The notes under the pieces: generated by a model | Databases searched by the model: none | What the model saw: the letters and a program-made list of their open reading frames with translations, nothing else | Told to the model about the DNA's origin: nothing | Made by a program: the position numbers and the translations under genes | Shown here: positions 33,528-41,639 of the stretch, in pieces | Position numbering within the stretch: the stretch's first letter is position 1 | Layout of the letters: every line of letters begins with the position of its first letter | DNA from: Emticicia agri | GTDB lineage: Bacteria > Bacteroidota > Bacteroidia > Cytophagales > Spirosomataceae | Assembly (NCBI RefSeq): GCF_004168285.1 | Contig: NZ_SEWF01000007.1 | Location: forward strand, 1-64,000 | DNA length: 64,000 nt | Reading direction: 5' to 3'

Positions 33528-34790
33528 ATGAAGAAATTACTAATTTTATTAACCTTTTCCCTTTCATTTGTCTCTCATGTATTTGCCAATAAAATACTGA
33601 TTCCGATGGATGAAAGTCAAAAAAACCATTTAAAAGCCTATGGCATTGCTTTTTGGTTATTGAAAGAACACGCAGCAGAAGTTGAATGGCTATTAAATTA
33701 CCGGGGTGGGAGTTTTTTATTTGATGCCTCTCAAAGCTATATTAACGAATGTGTTATCAGAGGGGTAAGCTATGAAATGATTTCTGATGCGGAATCACAA
33801 TCTATTTTAGCGCAGATAGCCTCTCCTGATGCCAACATGGATGCTGTAAAATTAAATAAAGCGCCAAAAATAGCTGTTTACTCGCCCAAAACAACCCAAC
33901 CCTGGGATGATGCCGTAACACTGGTTTTAACTTATGCCGAAATACCTTACGATAAGATATTTGACGAAGAGGTCTTGGAAAATAAACTTCCCGAATACGA
34001 TTGGCTACACCTGCACCATGAAGATTTTACCGGACAATTCGGTAAATTTCTACGGATGCGTGGCCAGGCATGGTATCAGGAGCAAAAGCAGGAAGCGGAG
34101 ACTATTGCCAGAAAATATAATTTTGCAAAAATTCCGGATTTAAAATTAGCTGTATCGAAAAAAATCAGGGATTTTGTAGCAGGTGGTGGTTATATGTTTG
34201 CCATGTGTAATGCTACTGATACTTTTGATATTGCCTTAGCCGCTGATGGAATTGATATTGTAGAATCGCCTTATGATGGGGATGGTGCCGACCCGAACGC
34301 TGATAAAAAACTGAAATTTGAAAACAGTTTTGCTTTTCAGAATTACAGATTAATTATCAATCCTTACGAATTAGAGTTTTCATCAATTGATAATCAACAA
34401 GAGGAACGTGGCGTTACCGAGAGCAACGACTACTTTTCTTTATTTCAGTTTTCGGCCAAATGGGATCCTATTCCTACCATGCTTACGCAAAACCATGCAA
34501 ACCTTATTAAAGGATTTATGGGTCAGACCACGGCATTCAAGAAGCAATATATTAAGCCTGAAGTGATAACAATGGCCGAAAATCGCTCATTAGGCGAAGC
34601 AAGATATATTCATGGTACAATGGGTAAAGGTTTCTGGACTTTCTACGGTGGGCATGACCCCGAAGATTATCAGCATTATGTTGGCGAAGAACCAACTGAC
34701 TTGAATCTTCACCCCAATTCAGCAGGGTATCGACTGATTCTGAATAATGTATTATTCCCTGCGGCAAAAAAGAAAAAATTAAAGACTTAA
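33528..34790 (+). CDS. Secreted protein of the family often labelled asparagine synthetase B
   Basis: 420 residues from the ATG at 33528; an in-frame TTG at 33516 is a poorer start. The signal peptide MKKLLILLTFSLSFVSHVFA is clear, so the protein is exported. It begins KILIPMDESQKNHLKAYGIAFW, and shows a WLHLHHEDFTGQFGKFL segment and an AGGGYMFAMCNATDTFDIALAADGIDI stretch. Homologues in Bacteroidota carry the label asparagine synthetase B, but I see neither the N-terminal glutaminase cysteine nor the synthetase domain, so that name looks unsupported. Function is unknown. A perfect bidirectional terminator follows. Confidence 0.75.
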   Translation: MKKLLILLTFSLSFVSHVFANKILIPMDESQKNHLKAYGIAFWLLKEHAAEVEWLLNYRGGSFLFDASQSYINECVIRGVSYEMISDAESQSILAQIASPDANMDAVKLNKAPKIAVYSPKTTQPWDDAVTLVLTYAEIPYDKIFDEEVLENKLPEYDWLHLHHEDFTGQFGKFLRMRGQAWYQEQKQEAETIARKYNFAKIPDLKLAVSKKIRDFVAGGGYMFAMCNATDTFDIALAADGIDIVESPYDGDGADPNADKKLKFENSFAFQNYRLIINPYELEFSSIDNQQEERGVTESNDYFSLFQFSAKWDPIPTMLTQNHANLIKGFMGQTTAFKKQYIKPEVITMAENRSLGEARYIHGTMGKGFWTFYGGHDPEDYQHYVGEEPTDLNLHPNSAGYRLILNNVLFPAAKKKKLKT

Positions 34791-34800
34791 GCTCAGAATA

Positions 34801-34855
34801 TAAACAGTAAAAAATGGCCTGGAAGTTTGACTTCCAGGCCATTTTTTACTGTTTA
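34801..34855. terminator. Perfect 26-bp inverted repeat, bidirectional terminator
   Basis: The arms 34801-34826 and 34830-34855 are exact complements around the loop ttg. The central stem (atggcctggaagt) is G/C-rich and flanked by A and T runs in either direction. It serves the convergent secreted-protein gene and the 64-aa gene downstream. The stem is unusually long for a terminator. Confidence 0.9.
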
Positions 34856-34862
34856 TGTATTG

Positions 34863-35057
34863 TTAAGAATCACCTTTCTTAACTTTTTTACCTCTGTTTT
34901 GTGCCCATTCTTCTGCTTTAGCAGTCGCAATAGCAATAGCAGATCCTTCTTCCTTACCTTCTTCTAATAAAGCATTTGCAATTTCAACTGCCTTATTTCT
35001 GACTGGTGCAGTAAGATTTTTCATGGATGGCGGATATTCTGATTTTGTCCAGGGCAT
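34863..35057 (-). CDS. Small conserved protein with MPWTK/YPPSMKNL motif
   Basis: 64 residues: it opens MPWTKSEYPPSMKNLTAPVR, continues with NKAVEIANALLEEGKEEGSA, and ends in a lysine-rich tail. The Pro-Trp-Thr-Lys start and SMKNL segment are shared with small uncharacterised bacterial proteins often found with stress genes. It is cytoplasmic, and I do not recognise a named domain with confidence. It lies 43 bp upstream of a DUF4142 lipoprotein gene on the same strand, and both resemble general-stress accessory genes. Confidence 0.75.
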   Translation of the reverse strand: MPWTKSEYPPSMKNLTAPVRNKAVEIANALLEEGKEEGSAIAIATAKAEEWAQNRGKKVKKGDS

Positions 35058-35100
35058 AATCTTATCGTTTATGAGAACAGTTTTACTCTATTCTCGTCTA

Positions 35101-35697
35101 TTACTGCTTATCTGTTAACTTCTCAATTCTGTCCGCTTCCTCTTTATGATGATTCAATGTTGGAAGTGTCTTAGACGCAAAGGCTTTCAAATCTGCATCA
35201 TTACCTTTATCGGCCAATTTCTCAAACTTATCAATATCCTTCTTATGATCTTCTACCATTACGTCCATATACTTTCTATCAAAGTCTTTACCAGTCTTCT
35301 CTGACACATCATTTAAGTCTTTCTGATGTTTATCACTTAAGGTCGTTGGTAAAACAATGTTTTTACTCTCGGCAAGACTTTTAAGTTCATTGTTTGCCTT
35401 GGTGTGGTCATCAATCATCATCTGAGCAAACGACTTAACTTCTGAAGAAGTAGCCTTTTGTACTGCTACTTTTGCTAATTCAACTTCAAACATCCCACCA
35501 CTTGCCAGATCTACTACCATTTCTGCATCATCTTTTTGAGCCGAAGCTACAGAGTCTGTTGGTGCTGTTGCTTCAATTGCTTCATTGTTTACTTGTTCAG
35601 TAGAGTCTTTTGAATCCTCAGATGTGTTTGAATTACAAGATGCCATTCCTAATGTAAACACAATGGCTGAGCCTAATAAAATGCTTTTTGTTTTCAT
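35101..35697 (-). CDS. DUF4142-domain lipoprotein
   Basis: 198 residues. The signal peptide ends in a lipobox (LGMASC), giving a lipid-anchored periplasmic or surface protein. A Ser/Glu/Thr-rich linker (30-60) is followed by the DUF4142 helical domain: FEVELAKVAVQKATSSEVKSFAQMMIDDHTKANNELKSLAES, then DRKYMDVMVEDHKKDIDKFEKLADKGNDADLKAFA, with the conserved HHK near the end. This ferritin-like four-helix domain has unknown function and is common in Bacteroidota and in stress regulons. It lies 43 bp downstream of the 64-aa gene. Confidence 0.9.
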   Translation of the reverse strand: MKTKSILLGSAIVFTLGMASCNSNTSEDSKDSTEQVNNEAIEATAPTDSVASAQKDDAEMVVDLASGGMFEVELAKVAVQKATSSEVKSFAQMMIDDHTKANNELKSLAESKNIVLPTTLSDKHQKDLNDVSEKTGKDFDRKYMDVMVEDHKKDIDKFEKLADKGNDADLKAFASKTLPTLNHHKEEADRIEKLTDKQ

Positions 35698-36108
35698 GAT
35701 AAAAAAAAGGATTTAGTTTATGCTTATAATGTTAAAAAACCTATGCCAATCCTTAAAAAAGTATTTTTCTGTGGTTTATTTTCTACTAACCATCGCTGAC
35801 TAAAAAATCTCATTTTTTTATGCCAGTGTAGAAATTTAGAAAGAACATTCAGAAATACGGGTATTTTTTTCTACACATTGGGTGTTTTTTTCCGAGTATT
35901 GGGGATTAAGAAAATTTTTAAATTTTGCTTAATAATTCCTGAAATAGATAAATTAAGTGGCATAAATACCCCAAATAAGAAGCAATAAATGCTATAGTTT
36001 ATCCACAAACAAAGGCCTAATTCATTAGCAATGAGTGATTTATAAAAAAGCCGTCGATAAAATTGGTATTTATCTGACGGCTTTACGGCAAGTTTTAGGC
36101 GGTTAAGC
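35698..36108. other. AT-rich intergenic region
   Basis: 410 bp between the DUF4142 and LytTR genes. It holds the LytTR terminator at 36047-36084 but no gene that I trust: a 100-codon open frame on the minus strand (35871-36173) overlaps the LytTR gene and lacks protein-like sequence. No RNA gene seen. Confidence 0.5.
36047..36084 (-). terminator. Terminator downstream of the LytTR gene
   Basis: Arms aaagccgtcgataaa and tttatctgacggcttt pair with one bulge, around a 7-base loop. On the minus strand the stem is followed by a run of T residues. It is 25 bp past the LytTR stop. Confidence 0.75.
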
Positions 36109-36468
36109 CTAAATTTGCTTATATTTTGCTTCAAAATCTTTAATCCTTCTTCTTGAAATACATAGCTGCTCACCTGAATGTAGATATACCGAGCCTGTAA
36201 ATTTCTCCAGTTTTATTTTCTCGATGTGCAACATATTGATAATAACCCCACGATGAATTCTGAAGAAACTTGATACATCTGTTAGTTTTTGCTCATAAAC
36301 CTGTAAATTTCGTGCACTCAGCAAGGTTCTTCCCTTTGTCAGATACAGAATTGTATAATTAATTTTGCTCTCAAGAAAGATTATTTCTTCGGGGCGAATG
36401 TACTTCGATTTGCCTCCACTCAAAAAACGTAGGGTAAACGATGGATTCATTGGAAAGTGAGTTTTCAT
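36109..36468 (-). CDS. Free-standing LytTR DNA-binding protein
   Basis: 119 residues consisting only of a LytTR domain: YIRPEEIIFLESKINYTILYLTKGRTLLSARNL, then FFRIHRGVIINMLHIEKIKLEKFTGSVYLHSGEQLCISRRR. The usual N-terminal receiver is absent. An M7 start (MNPSFT) is also possible. Such LytTR-only proteins are common in Bacteroidota and probably act as short transcription factors. It lies about 120 bp downstream of the LytS-type sensor gene, but a terminator-like gap separates them, so it may be an independent unit. Confidence 0.9.
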   Translation of the reverse strand: MKTHFPMNPSFTLRFLSGGKSKYIRPEEIIFLESKINYTILYLTKGRTLLSARNLQVYEQKLTDVSSFFRIHRGVIINMLHIEKIKLEKFTGSVYLHSGEQLCISRRRIKDFEAKYKQI

Positions 36469-36589
36469 GACAATTGTGATAAGTTTTACTTAATACTAAG
36501 TAAAACCTCTACCAAATAAAGAAATATTACTACAATTCTCTTTTTTAGTATAAAATATTTATGCCACTATTTATCTCAGTTCTTAATTA

Positions 36590-39500
36590 CTATAGAAGTG
36601 GTATTTTTACGGTAAACTTATCGTTAGTTTCATTAATTTCTAATTTGCGATTAGATAAGTAATGATAAAGTGTTTGCAGGCTGGTTAAACCCAGTTTATT
36701 TGATGTTTCTACATAATGCTTTTTCTGAAGGTTGTTTTCAACAATTAAAAAATTATTCTCTACATAAATAGCAATCAATAACGGGCTTTCATCTTCTATA
36801 ATATTATGTTTTATAGCGTTTTCTAATAGATTCTGAAGCGTTACCGGAACAATCCTATACATTTGATATTCATCCGGAATTTGAATCGAAACCTGTAAAC
36901 CTTCTTCAAATCTTGATTTTTGTAAGTCAATATAATTCTGAACAAAAGCAATTTCTTCTTCAAGACTAACCAGTTCTTTTTCTTTATTCTGTAAAATATA
37001 TCTGTAAATTAATGAAAGTCTCTTCAAAAACTTTGACGCCTGCTTGGGATTAGTGGCAATCAGGCTATTTAATGAAGTAAGGCTATTGAACAAAAAATGT
37101 GGATTCAGATGGTTAATAAGATTCTGATACTGTATTTCTGTTTTATCTTTCTGTAATCTTGTAGTTTGAATCTGCAAATGATGCACCTCAGCCGTCTTCT
37201 GAACATTATACCTGTAAAAAGCAAATCCCAATCCAACTATCATCAATAATATCAGACACAAAAACCATTTGGTTTTATAAAAAAATGTATCCACTTCTAT
37301 GATAAGAGATTTCCCCTCAATAGATTTATTGTTAACAACCGTTTTTACCTTAAATTCGTATTCACCACCAGGGATTTTAGTGTAATTAGCAGTTGTTTTA
37401 TTATCTGCGGCCACCCAGTTTTCATCATACCCCTCTAACATATAATAATATTTGTATTGCTCCTGATAAGGAGTCAATACAGAATAATTGATGCTGAAAT
37501 TACTCTGTGTGGCATTCAGGGCAATCTTCTTCGTTTCAGAATTAATAAAAAAAGTACTATCCGGAGTCTGCAAGCTACTAATTAATGCCGGGCTCTTTGG
37601 AACTTCGCTCGCTACTTTTTCCGGCATAAACTCTATCAGATAGCCTTTCTGCAGAGCCAGTATATGCTTATTTTTCAGAGGGAACATAAAATTGCGGTAA
37701 TCAATTTCACCCTCATTATAAGGTATCTTAAAATTCTGAAACTGGTTGTTGATAGGGTTAAAAATAGAAAACTTATTCAAGCTACACGTCCATATCTGAC
37801 CAAACTCATCCGGACAAACAGCCACACAGTTATCAGAAATTAATCCATCTGCTTCCCGCCAGTTCTGATATCTCTTCTTCTGAGTATCATATTTTACCAG
37901 GCCGAATCCTAAACTTGGAATCCAGAAATTATTCAGCGAATCTTTTCTGAACTGATAAAACCATTCTTCAAATGGATGATGATTACTGATTTTTTCAACA
38001 ACGAACGCTTGTTTCTTTTCCGAAAACTTCGCTAATCCTTCAGGAAATAAGTTTACCCATAATTCTCCTTTACGATCAAGTTCCAAAAAAAACCTTGTTG
38101 TATAAAAGCCTTTCTGAACATTATGAGGTAAATAATACTCTTTCCATTTTTTCTGACTGATGTGATAAGAAAAAATAGTTGCTGCATCAGTTCTTACCCA
38201 AAGATAATCACCTATTAGTTGAATAGCCATTGTTCCTGTTGACTTCAGGTCTATTTTAGGCGGTAAAGGTAAGGCTGATACTTTTCTGGTTCTCTTATCC
38301 AGATAAAAAACGCCTTCTTGTGCTGCCACGTAAACAACATTTTTGGAATCGCAAACACTATGTATATATTTAACCCTCCCGGGAGTTTTGGTCACAGGAA
38401 TTGAAAATATTTCAGTTGTTTTCTTTACAGGGTCAAAATGAATCAATTTACTGCTCCAGGTACCCAACCACCAGGTTTTATCTTCAGCTTCTGCAAAAGA
38501 ATTAAAACTTTCATATTCACGTTTTACAAGCGTAAGCGTATCGATAAAAGGAACGCTATAAACTTTGTAGAAAATTTTATCCGGATTAGTATAAGAAATC
38601 CCCTTTGCAGCTGTACCCATCCATATAGTTCCATCATCAGTTTGCCATATAGTAGAAAAATACCTCCCTCCAATAGATGTTTTTTTATTAGAATCATACT
38701 CTATTTCTTTTGGCACACCAGAAGAATCAATATAGTAAGCACTATCATAAAAACTAATCCAGATATTCTGATTCTTATCAATCATCATTGTTAACAAGAC
38801 CTTTAATCCTTGCCATGCCTCAGATGTGATAGTTCTTTCTATTTGCTTTGTTTCAAGGTTGTAGATAATTAATTTTTTAAGCTTCATGCCATAACAATAA
38901 AGCTTTTTCCCTATAATTTTTATAGCGCCTTTCCACTCATCATCAAATACCGGAATCTTTTCCGGATTGTTCAGATAATTAAAAAATTGTTTCTTCTTTG
39001 CATCATAATAATTTAATCCCTTCACGGTAGATACCCAAACGCTACCATTCACAGGGTCTTTTGCAATAGAAGAAACAGAAGTTTCATTAGAAGAAACAGT
39101 GCCGGGCACGCCTGATTGATGTTTATATCTTGTAAACTTTTTCGTTTTCTTAGAATACGAGCAGATAAAGTTTTCTCCGCTTACCCAGACATTACCTGAA
39201 TCATCACAGGCAATAGAAGTACAACGACCGAATTTCCCCAAATCATCTTCCAAAAAACTCACAAATTCTAATTTCTTTTTATCGAAATAACAAAATCCAT
39301 AAGCAGTGGCTGCCCAGATGATACCATCGCTGTCTTCAAATAAATCTATTACGTAGTTATGAGCTAATGAATTGTGCGTTTTATAATTACTTTTAAATAC
39401 ATTAAAATGGCTCCCGTCAAAACGTAGAAGTCCATCTGTAGTACCAAGCCATATAAAGCCATCTCTGTCCTGCAAAGAGCTATAGACAGAGTTACTCGGC

Positions 39501-39613
39501 ATACCTGTAGACTCGTTCAGATGAGAAAAAACAAAAGAAACTTTCTTTTGTGCGAATGAAGCCACACAAAAAATAAGTACTGTAAAAACTATACAACACG
39601 TCTTCTGAAGCAT
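36590..39613 (-). CDS. LytS-type sensor kinase with beta-propeller sensor
   Basis: 1007 residues from the ATG at 39613 (1014 from 39634). The start at 39613 lies 5 bp after the response-regulator stop and gives a cleaner signal peptide (MLQKTCCIVFTVLIFCVASFA). The periplasmic part is a two-component-regulator propeller: repeated units such as DRDGFIWLGTTDGLLRFDG and DSDGIIWAATAYGFCYFD, up to about residue 690, followed by a Y_Y_Y domain (YYMLEGYDENWVAADNKTTANYTKIPGGEYEF). A membrane segment near 785-800 precedes a LytS-like kinase with the phospho-acceptor His in NHLNPHFLFNSL (H846 in the long numbering). The family senses periplasmic ligands, often carbohydrates; the ligand here is unknown. 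Confidence 0.92.
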   Translation of the reverse strand: MLQKTCCIVFTVLIFCVASFAQKKVSFVFSHLNESTGMPSNSVYSSLQDRDGFIWLGTTDGLLRFDGSHFNVFKSNYKTHNSLAHNYVIDLFEDSDGIIWAATAYGFCYFDKKKLEFVSFLEDDLGKFGRCTSIACDDSGNVWVSGENFICSYSKKTKKFTRYKHQSGVPGTVSSNETSVSSIAKDPVNGSVWVSTVKGLNYYDAKKKQFFNYLNNPEKIPVFDDEWKGAIKIIGKKLYCYGMKLKKLIIYNLETKQIERTITSEAWQGLKVLLTMMIDKNQNIWISFYDSAYYIDSSGVPKEIEYDSNKKTSIGGRYFSTIWQTDDGTIWMGTAAKGISYTNPDKIFYKVYSVPFIDTLTLVKREYESFNSFAEAEDKTWWLGTWSSKLIHFDPVKKTTEIFSIPVTKTPGRVKYIHSVCDSKNVVYVAAQEGVFYLDKRTRKVSALPLPPKIDLKSTGTMAIQLIGDYLWVRTDAATIFSYHISQKKWKEYYLPHNVQKGFYTTRFFLELDRKGELWVNLFPEGLAKFSEKKQAFVVEKISNHHPFEEWFYQFRKDSLNNFWIPSLGFGLVKYDTQKKRYQNWREADGLISDNCVAVCPDEFGQIWTCSLNKFSIFNPINNQFQNFKIPYNEGEIDYRNFMFPLKNKHILALQKGYLIEFMPEKVASEVPKSPALISSLQTPDSTFFINSETKKIALNATQSNFSINYSVLTPYQEQYKYYYMLEGYDENWVAADNKTTANYTKIPGGEYEFKVKTVVNNKSIEGKSLIIEVDTFFYKTKWFLCLILLMIVGLGFAFYRYNVQKTAEVHHLQIQTTRLQKDKTEIQYQNLINHLNPHFLFNSLTSLNSLIATNPKQASKFLKRLSLIYRYILQNKEKELVSLEEEIAFVQNYIDLQKSRFEEGLQVSIQIPDEYQMYRIVPVTLQNLLENAIKHNIIEDESPLLIAIYVENNFLIVENNLQKKHYVETSNKLGLTSLQTLYHYLSNRKLEINETNDKFTVKIPLL

Positions 39614-39618
39614 GAATT

Positions 39619-40392
39619 TTATTTTTCTAACCAACGTCTGAACACCGGAGCCTTATCACGGCTGATGTCTATTTCAAAAGAATGATTAGGTGATTTAAGT
39701 TTAAGTATGAGCTTACCATTAGTCATGCTTTTCACGCTTTGAATCGCATCAATATTAATAATCATCTGTCTGTTAGCCCGGTAAAAAATATCAGGGTCAA
39801 GCAAAACTTCTACTTCATCAAGCGTGTCCATCTCAAGTATATACTTCTCCCCTGTTTTTGTTACAAAAAAATTAATCGTTTCCCGGTTAAAACAAGCTAT
39901 TTCCTGTGTTCTTACAGGGACTAAACTATTACGCAGATTACCTAAAAAATGCTCTTTATAGGTAATCCTGCTACTATTAGAACTACTCAAAGCCTCTACC
40001 AGTTTAGTAAAGTCAAGTGCTACTTTAGATTTGCTTTTGATGATACTCTTTGCCTTATCTATCGCTCTTTGCAGCTCGTCTAATTCAACAGGCTTCAACA
40101 AATAATCAATGCCGTTTACTTTAAAGGCCCTGATAGCATATTCATTATATGCAGTAGTAAAGATAATTGGACAGGTAAGTTTAAATTTTTCAAATATATC
40201 AAAACTTACCCCATCTGATAATTGAATATCGGCAAATACAAGGTCAGGTTCAGGGTTTTCGGCAAACCACCGCATAGCAGTTTTCACGCTGCCCAAAATT
40301 TCAAGCAAATTGATACCTGCCTCTATTTCTTCTATGCTGGCCACTAATTCCCGTGCCACGAGTTTTTCATCTTCTATAATAATAGCATTCAT
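39619..40392 (-). CDS. LytTR-family response regulator
   Basis: 257 residues. The N-terminal receiver has the acidic pocket (IIIEDEK), the phospho-acceptor D55 (LVFADIQLSDG), and the switch-region motifs FTTAYNEYAIRAF and YLLKPVE. A LytTR DNA-binding domain follows from about residue 150 (LVPVRTQEIACFNRETINFF, then DIFYRANRQMIINIDAIQSVKSM). The sensor gene starts 5 bp downstream (or overlaps by 16 bp with the longer start), so the two should be cotranscribed and functionally paired. The regulated genes are unknown. Confidence 0.95.
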   Translation of the reverse strand: MNAIIIEDEKLVARELVASIEEIEAGINLLEILGSVKTAMRWFAENPEPDLVFADIQLSDGVSFDIFEKFKLTCPIIFTTAYNEYAIRAFKVNGIDYLLKPVELDELQRAIDKAKSIIKSKSKVALDFTKLVEALSSSNSSRITYKEHFLGNLRNSLVPVRTQEIACFNRETINFFVTKTGEKYILEMDTLDEVEVLLDPDIFYRANRQMIINIDAIQSVKSMTNGKLILKLKSPNHSFEIDISRDKAPVFRRWLEK

Positions 40393-40685
40393 TGGTATTG
40401 CTTTTATGTCGCCTTAAAGTAAGGGTAAAAAAGGGTTTTATTGAAGATAAATACAATAATTTAATATTGAATGACACAAAAATGCCATTGAGTCGTAGCA
40501 GATTTGTATTGAGCCGTTTTTATTACTCGCCAATTTCAGTCGGTAGTGCCTGTTAAAACAGCTTGACTGATGTATTAATTCTTTCCTTATTTAATTTGTC
40601 GTAAATAGCCAAAAAACATTTTCTTTTCAGAAAAATCTGTAATTTTATATCGTTTTAGTTCTTCATTATATCTTATAAACCGCAA

Positions 40686-40985
40686 ATGATAACTACCCAT
40701 ACAGTTAAGCACCAGCCGGATGACAACCTCTTTCTCATCAATATCGGTCACGATATGGCTTATCAGGAATACATTCAAACCAAAACAGATTTAGTTATTA
40801 CCCATACTGAAGTACCGAAAGAATTAGAAGGAAAAGGACTGGGAAGTTTACTAGCAAAAAATGCTTTACAATATGCCGAAGAAAATGGCCTAAAATTAAT
40901 GCCTTTATGCCCTTTTATGGCTGCTTATGTTCGTAAGAATTATGAACAATATAAACACTTATTAGCATCCGGTTTTAACGTTTAA
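40686..40985 (+). CDS. Short GNAT-type N-acetyltransferase (YjdJ-like)
   Basis: 99 residues. It resembles the short GCN5-like family with the acetyl-CoA-binding segment HTEVPKELEGKGLGSLLAKNALQYAEENGLKLMPLCPFMAAYVRKN. The first 40 residues (HQPDDNLFLINIGHDMAYQEYIQTKTDLV) are beta-rich as in this family. Substrate is unknown. It is followed 5 bp later by a DinB-like gene, so the two are probably translated from one message. Confidence 0.88.
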   Translation: MITTHTVKHQPDDNLFLINIGHDMAYQEYIQTKTDLVITHTEVPKELEGKGLGSLLAKNALQYAEENGLKLMPLCPFMAAYVRKNYEQYKHLLASGFNV

Positions 40986-40990
40986 ATATA

Positions 40991-41551
40991 ATGAATATAT
41001 CACGCAAAAATGCCTTAAAATCCTTATTCGGAACATTGATAGGCTTGCCTGCTCTGGCAAAGAGTGACGATAAAAAAGACCTTTTGGGTTTTAAAGACGA
41101 GTTTAGTGCTGCCTGGAAAAGTTCATTAGATTATACGTTGAAAATCTTCAACCAGATGCCTGAAGATAAGTTTGAGTTTAAATATACCCCTGAATCTTTC
41201 TCTTTCCGGACTCAGTTTGTTCATTGTATTACTTTCACCACATCCCAGATTTGCGGCCGACTAAACCTGCCTAATCCATACGATGAAAAGGAAAAGCAAA
41301 ATGGTTATTGGGCAAAACTATCGAAAACAGAATTGGAAGCCGAATTAAAAGGTTTTTATGCCTGGGTTGAAAAGACTGTGATGGAAACAAAACCCGATAA
41401 ATTAGCACAGATGGAAGTCTACGCCGGAGACAAAATTCCTGTATGGAGATTATTATATGCTTTAGAAAATCATATTATTCACCATCGTGGACAAGCCATC
41501 TGTTATTTACGTCTGAATGGTGTAACACCGATAGGCTATATAGGTTGGTAA
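40991..41551 (+). CDS. DinB-family protein with N-terminal signal
   Basis: 186 residues. A DinB four-helix metal-binding domain: a His in FRTQFVHCITFTTSQICGRL and a later pair in ALENHIIHHRGQAICYLRLNGVTP, with the closing GYIGW. The first 24 residues (MNISRKNALKSLFGTLIGLPALA) look like a signal, with one Arg-Lys pair, so export by Sec or Tat is possible. Most DinB proteins are intracellular metal-dependent transferases for thiols, and the signal makes this one unusual. It follows the GNAT gene by 5 bp. Confidence 0.82.
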   Translation: MNISRKNALKSLFGTLIGLPALAKSDDKKDLLGFKDEFSAAWKSSLDYTLKIFNQMPEDKFEFKYTPESFSFRTQFVHCITFTTSQICGRLNLPNPYDEKEKQNGYWAKLSKTELEAELKGFYAWVEKTVMETKPDKLAQMEVYAGDKIPVWRLLYALENHIIHHRGQAICYLRLNGVTPIGYIGW

Positions 41552-41584
41552 AATTACTGAATCTGAAACTATCCCATACAAAAT

Positions 41585-41620
41585 AAATGCCCTGCAAGAA
41601 AAACTTACAGGGCATTTTTA
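41585..41620. terminator. Terminator between DinB-like and secreted repeat-protein genes
   Basis: Arms aaatgccctg and cagggcattt pair perfectly, around a 13-base loop, followed by T residues. It lies between convergent genes and ends 20 bp before the stop of the 489-aa secreted protein. Confidence 0.82.
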
Positions 41621-41639
41621 TGTTGTAACCAATTGTTTC

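Noticed and set aside
35871-36173. 100-codon minus-strand open frame downstream of the LytTR gene
   Set aside because: It overlaps the LytTR coding region and terminator and contains no protein-like pattern.
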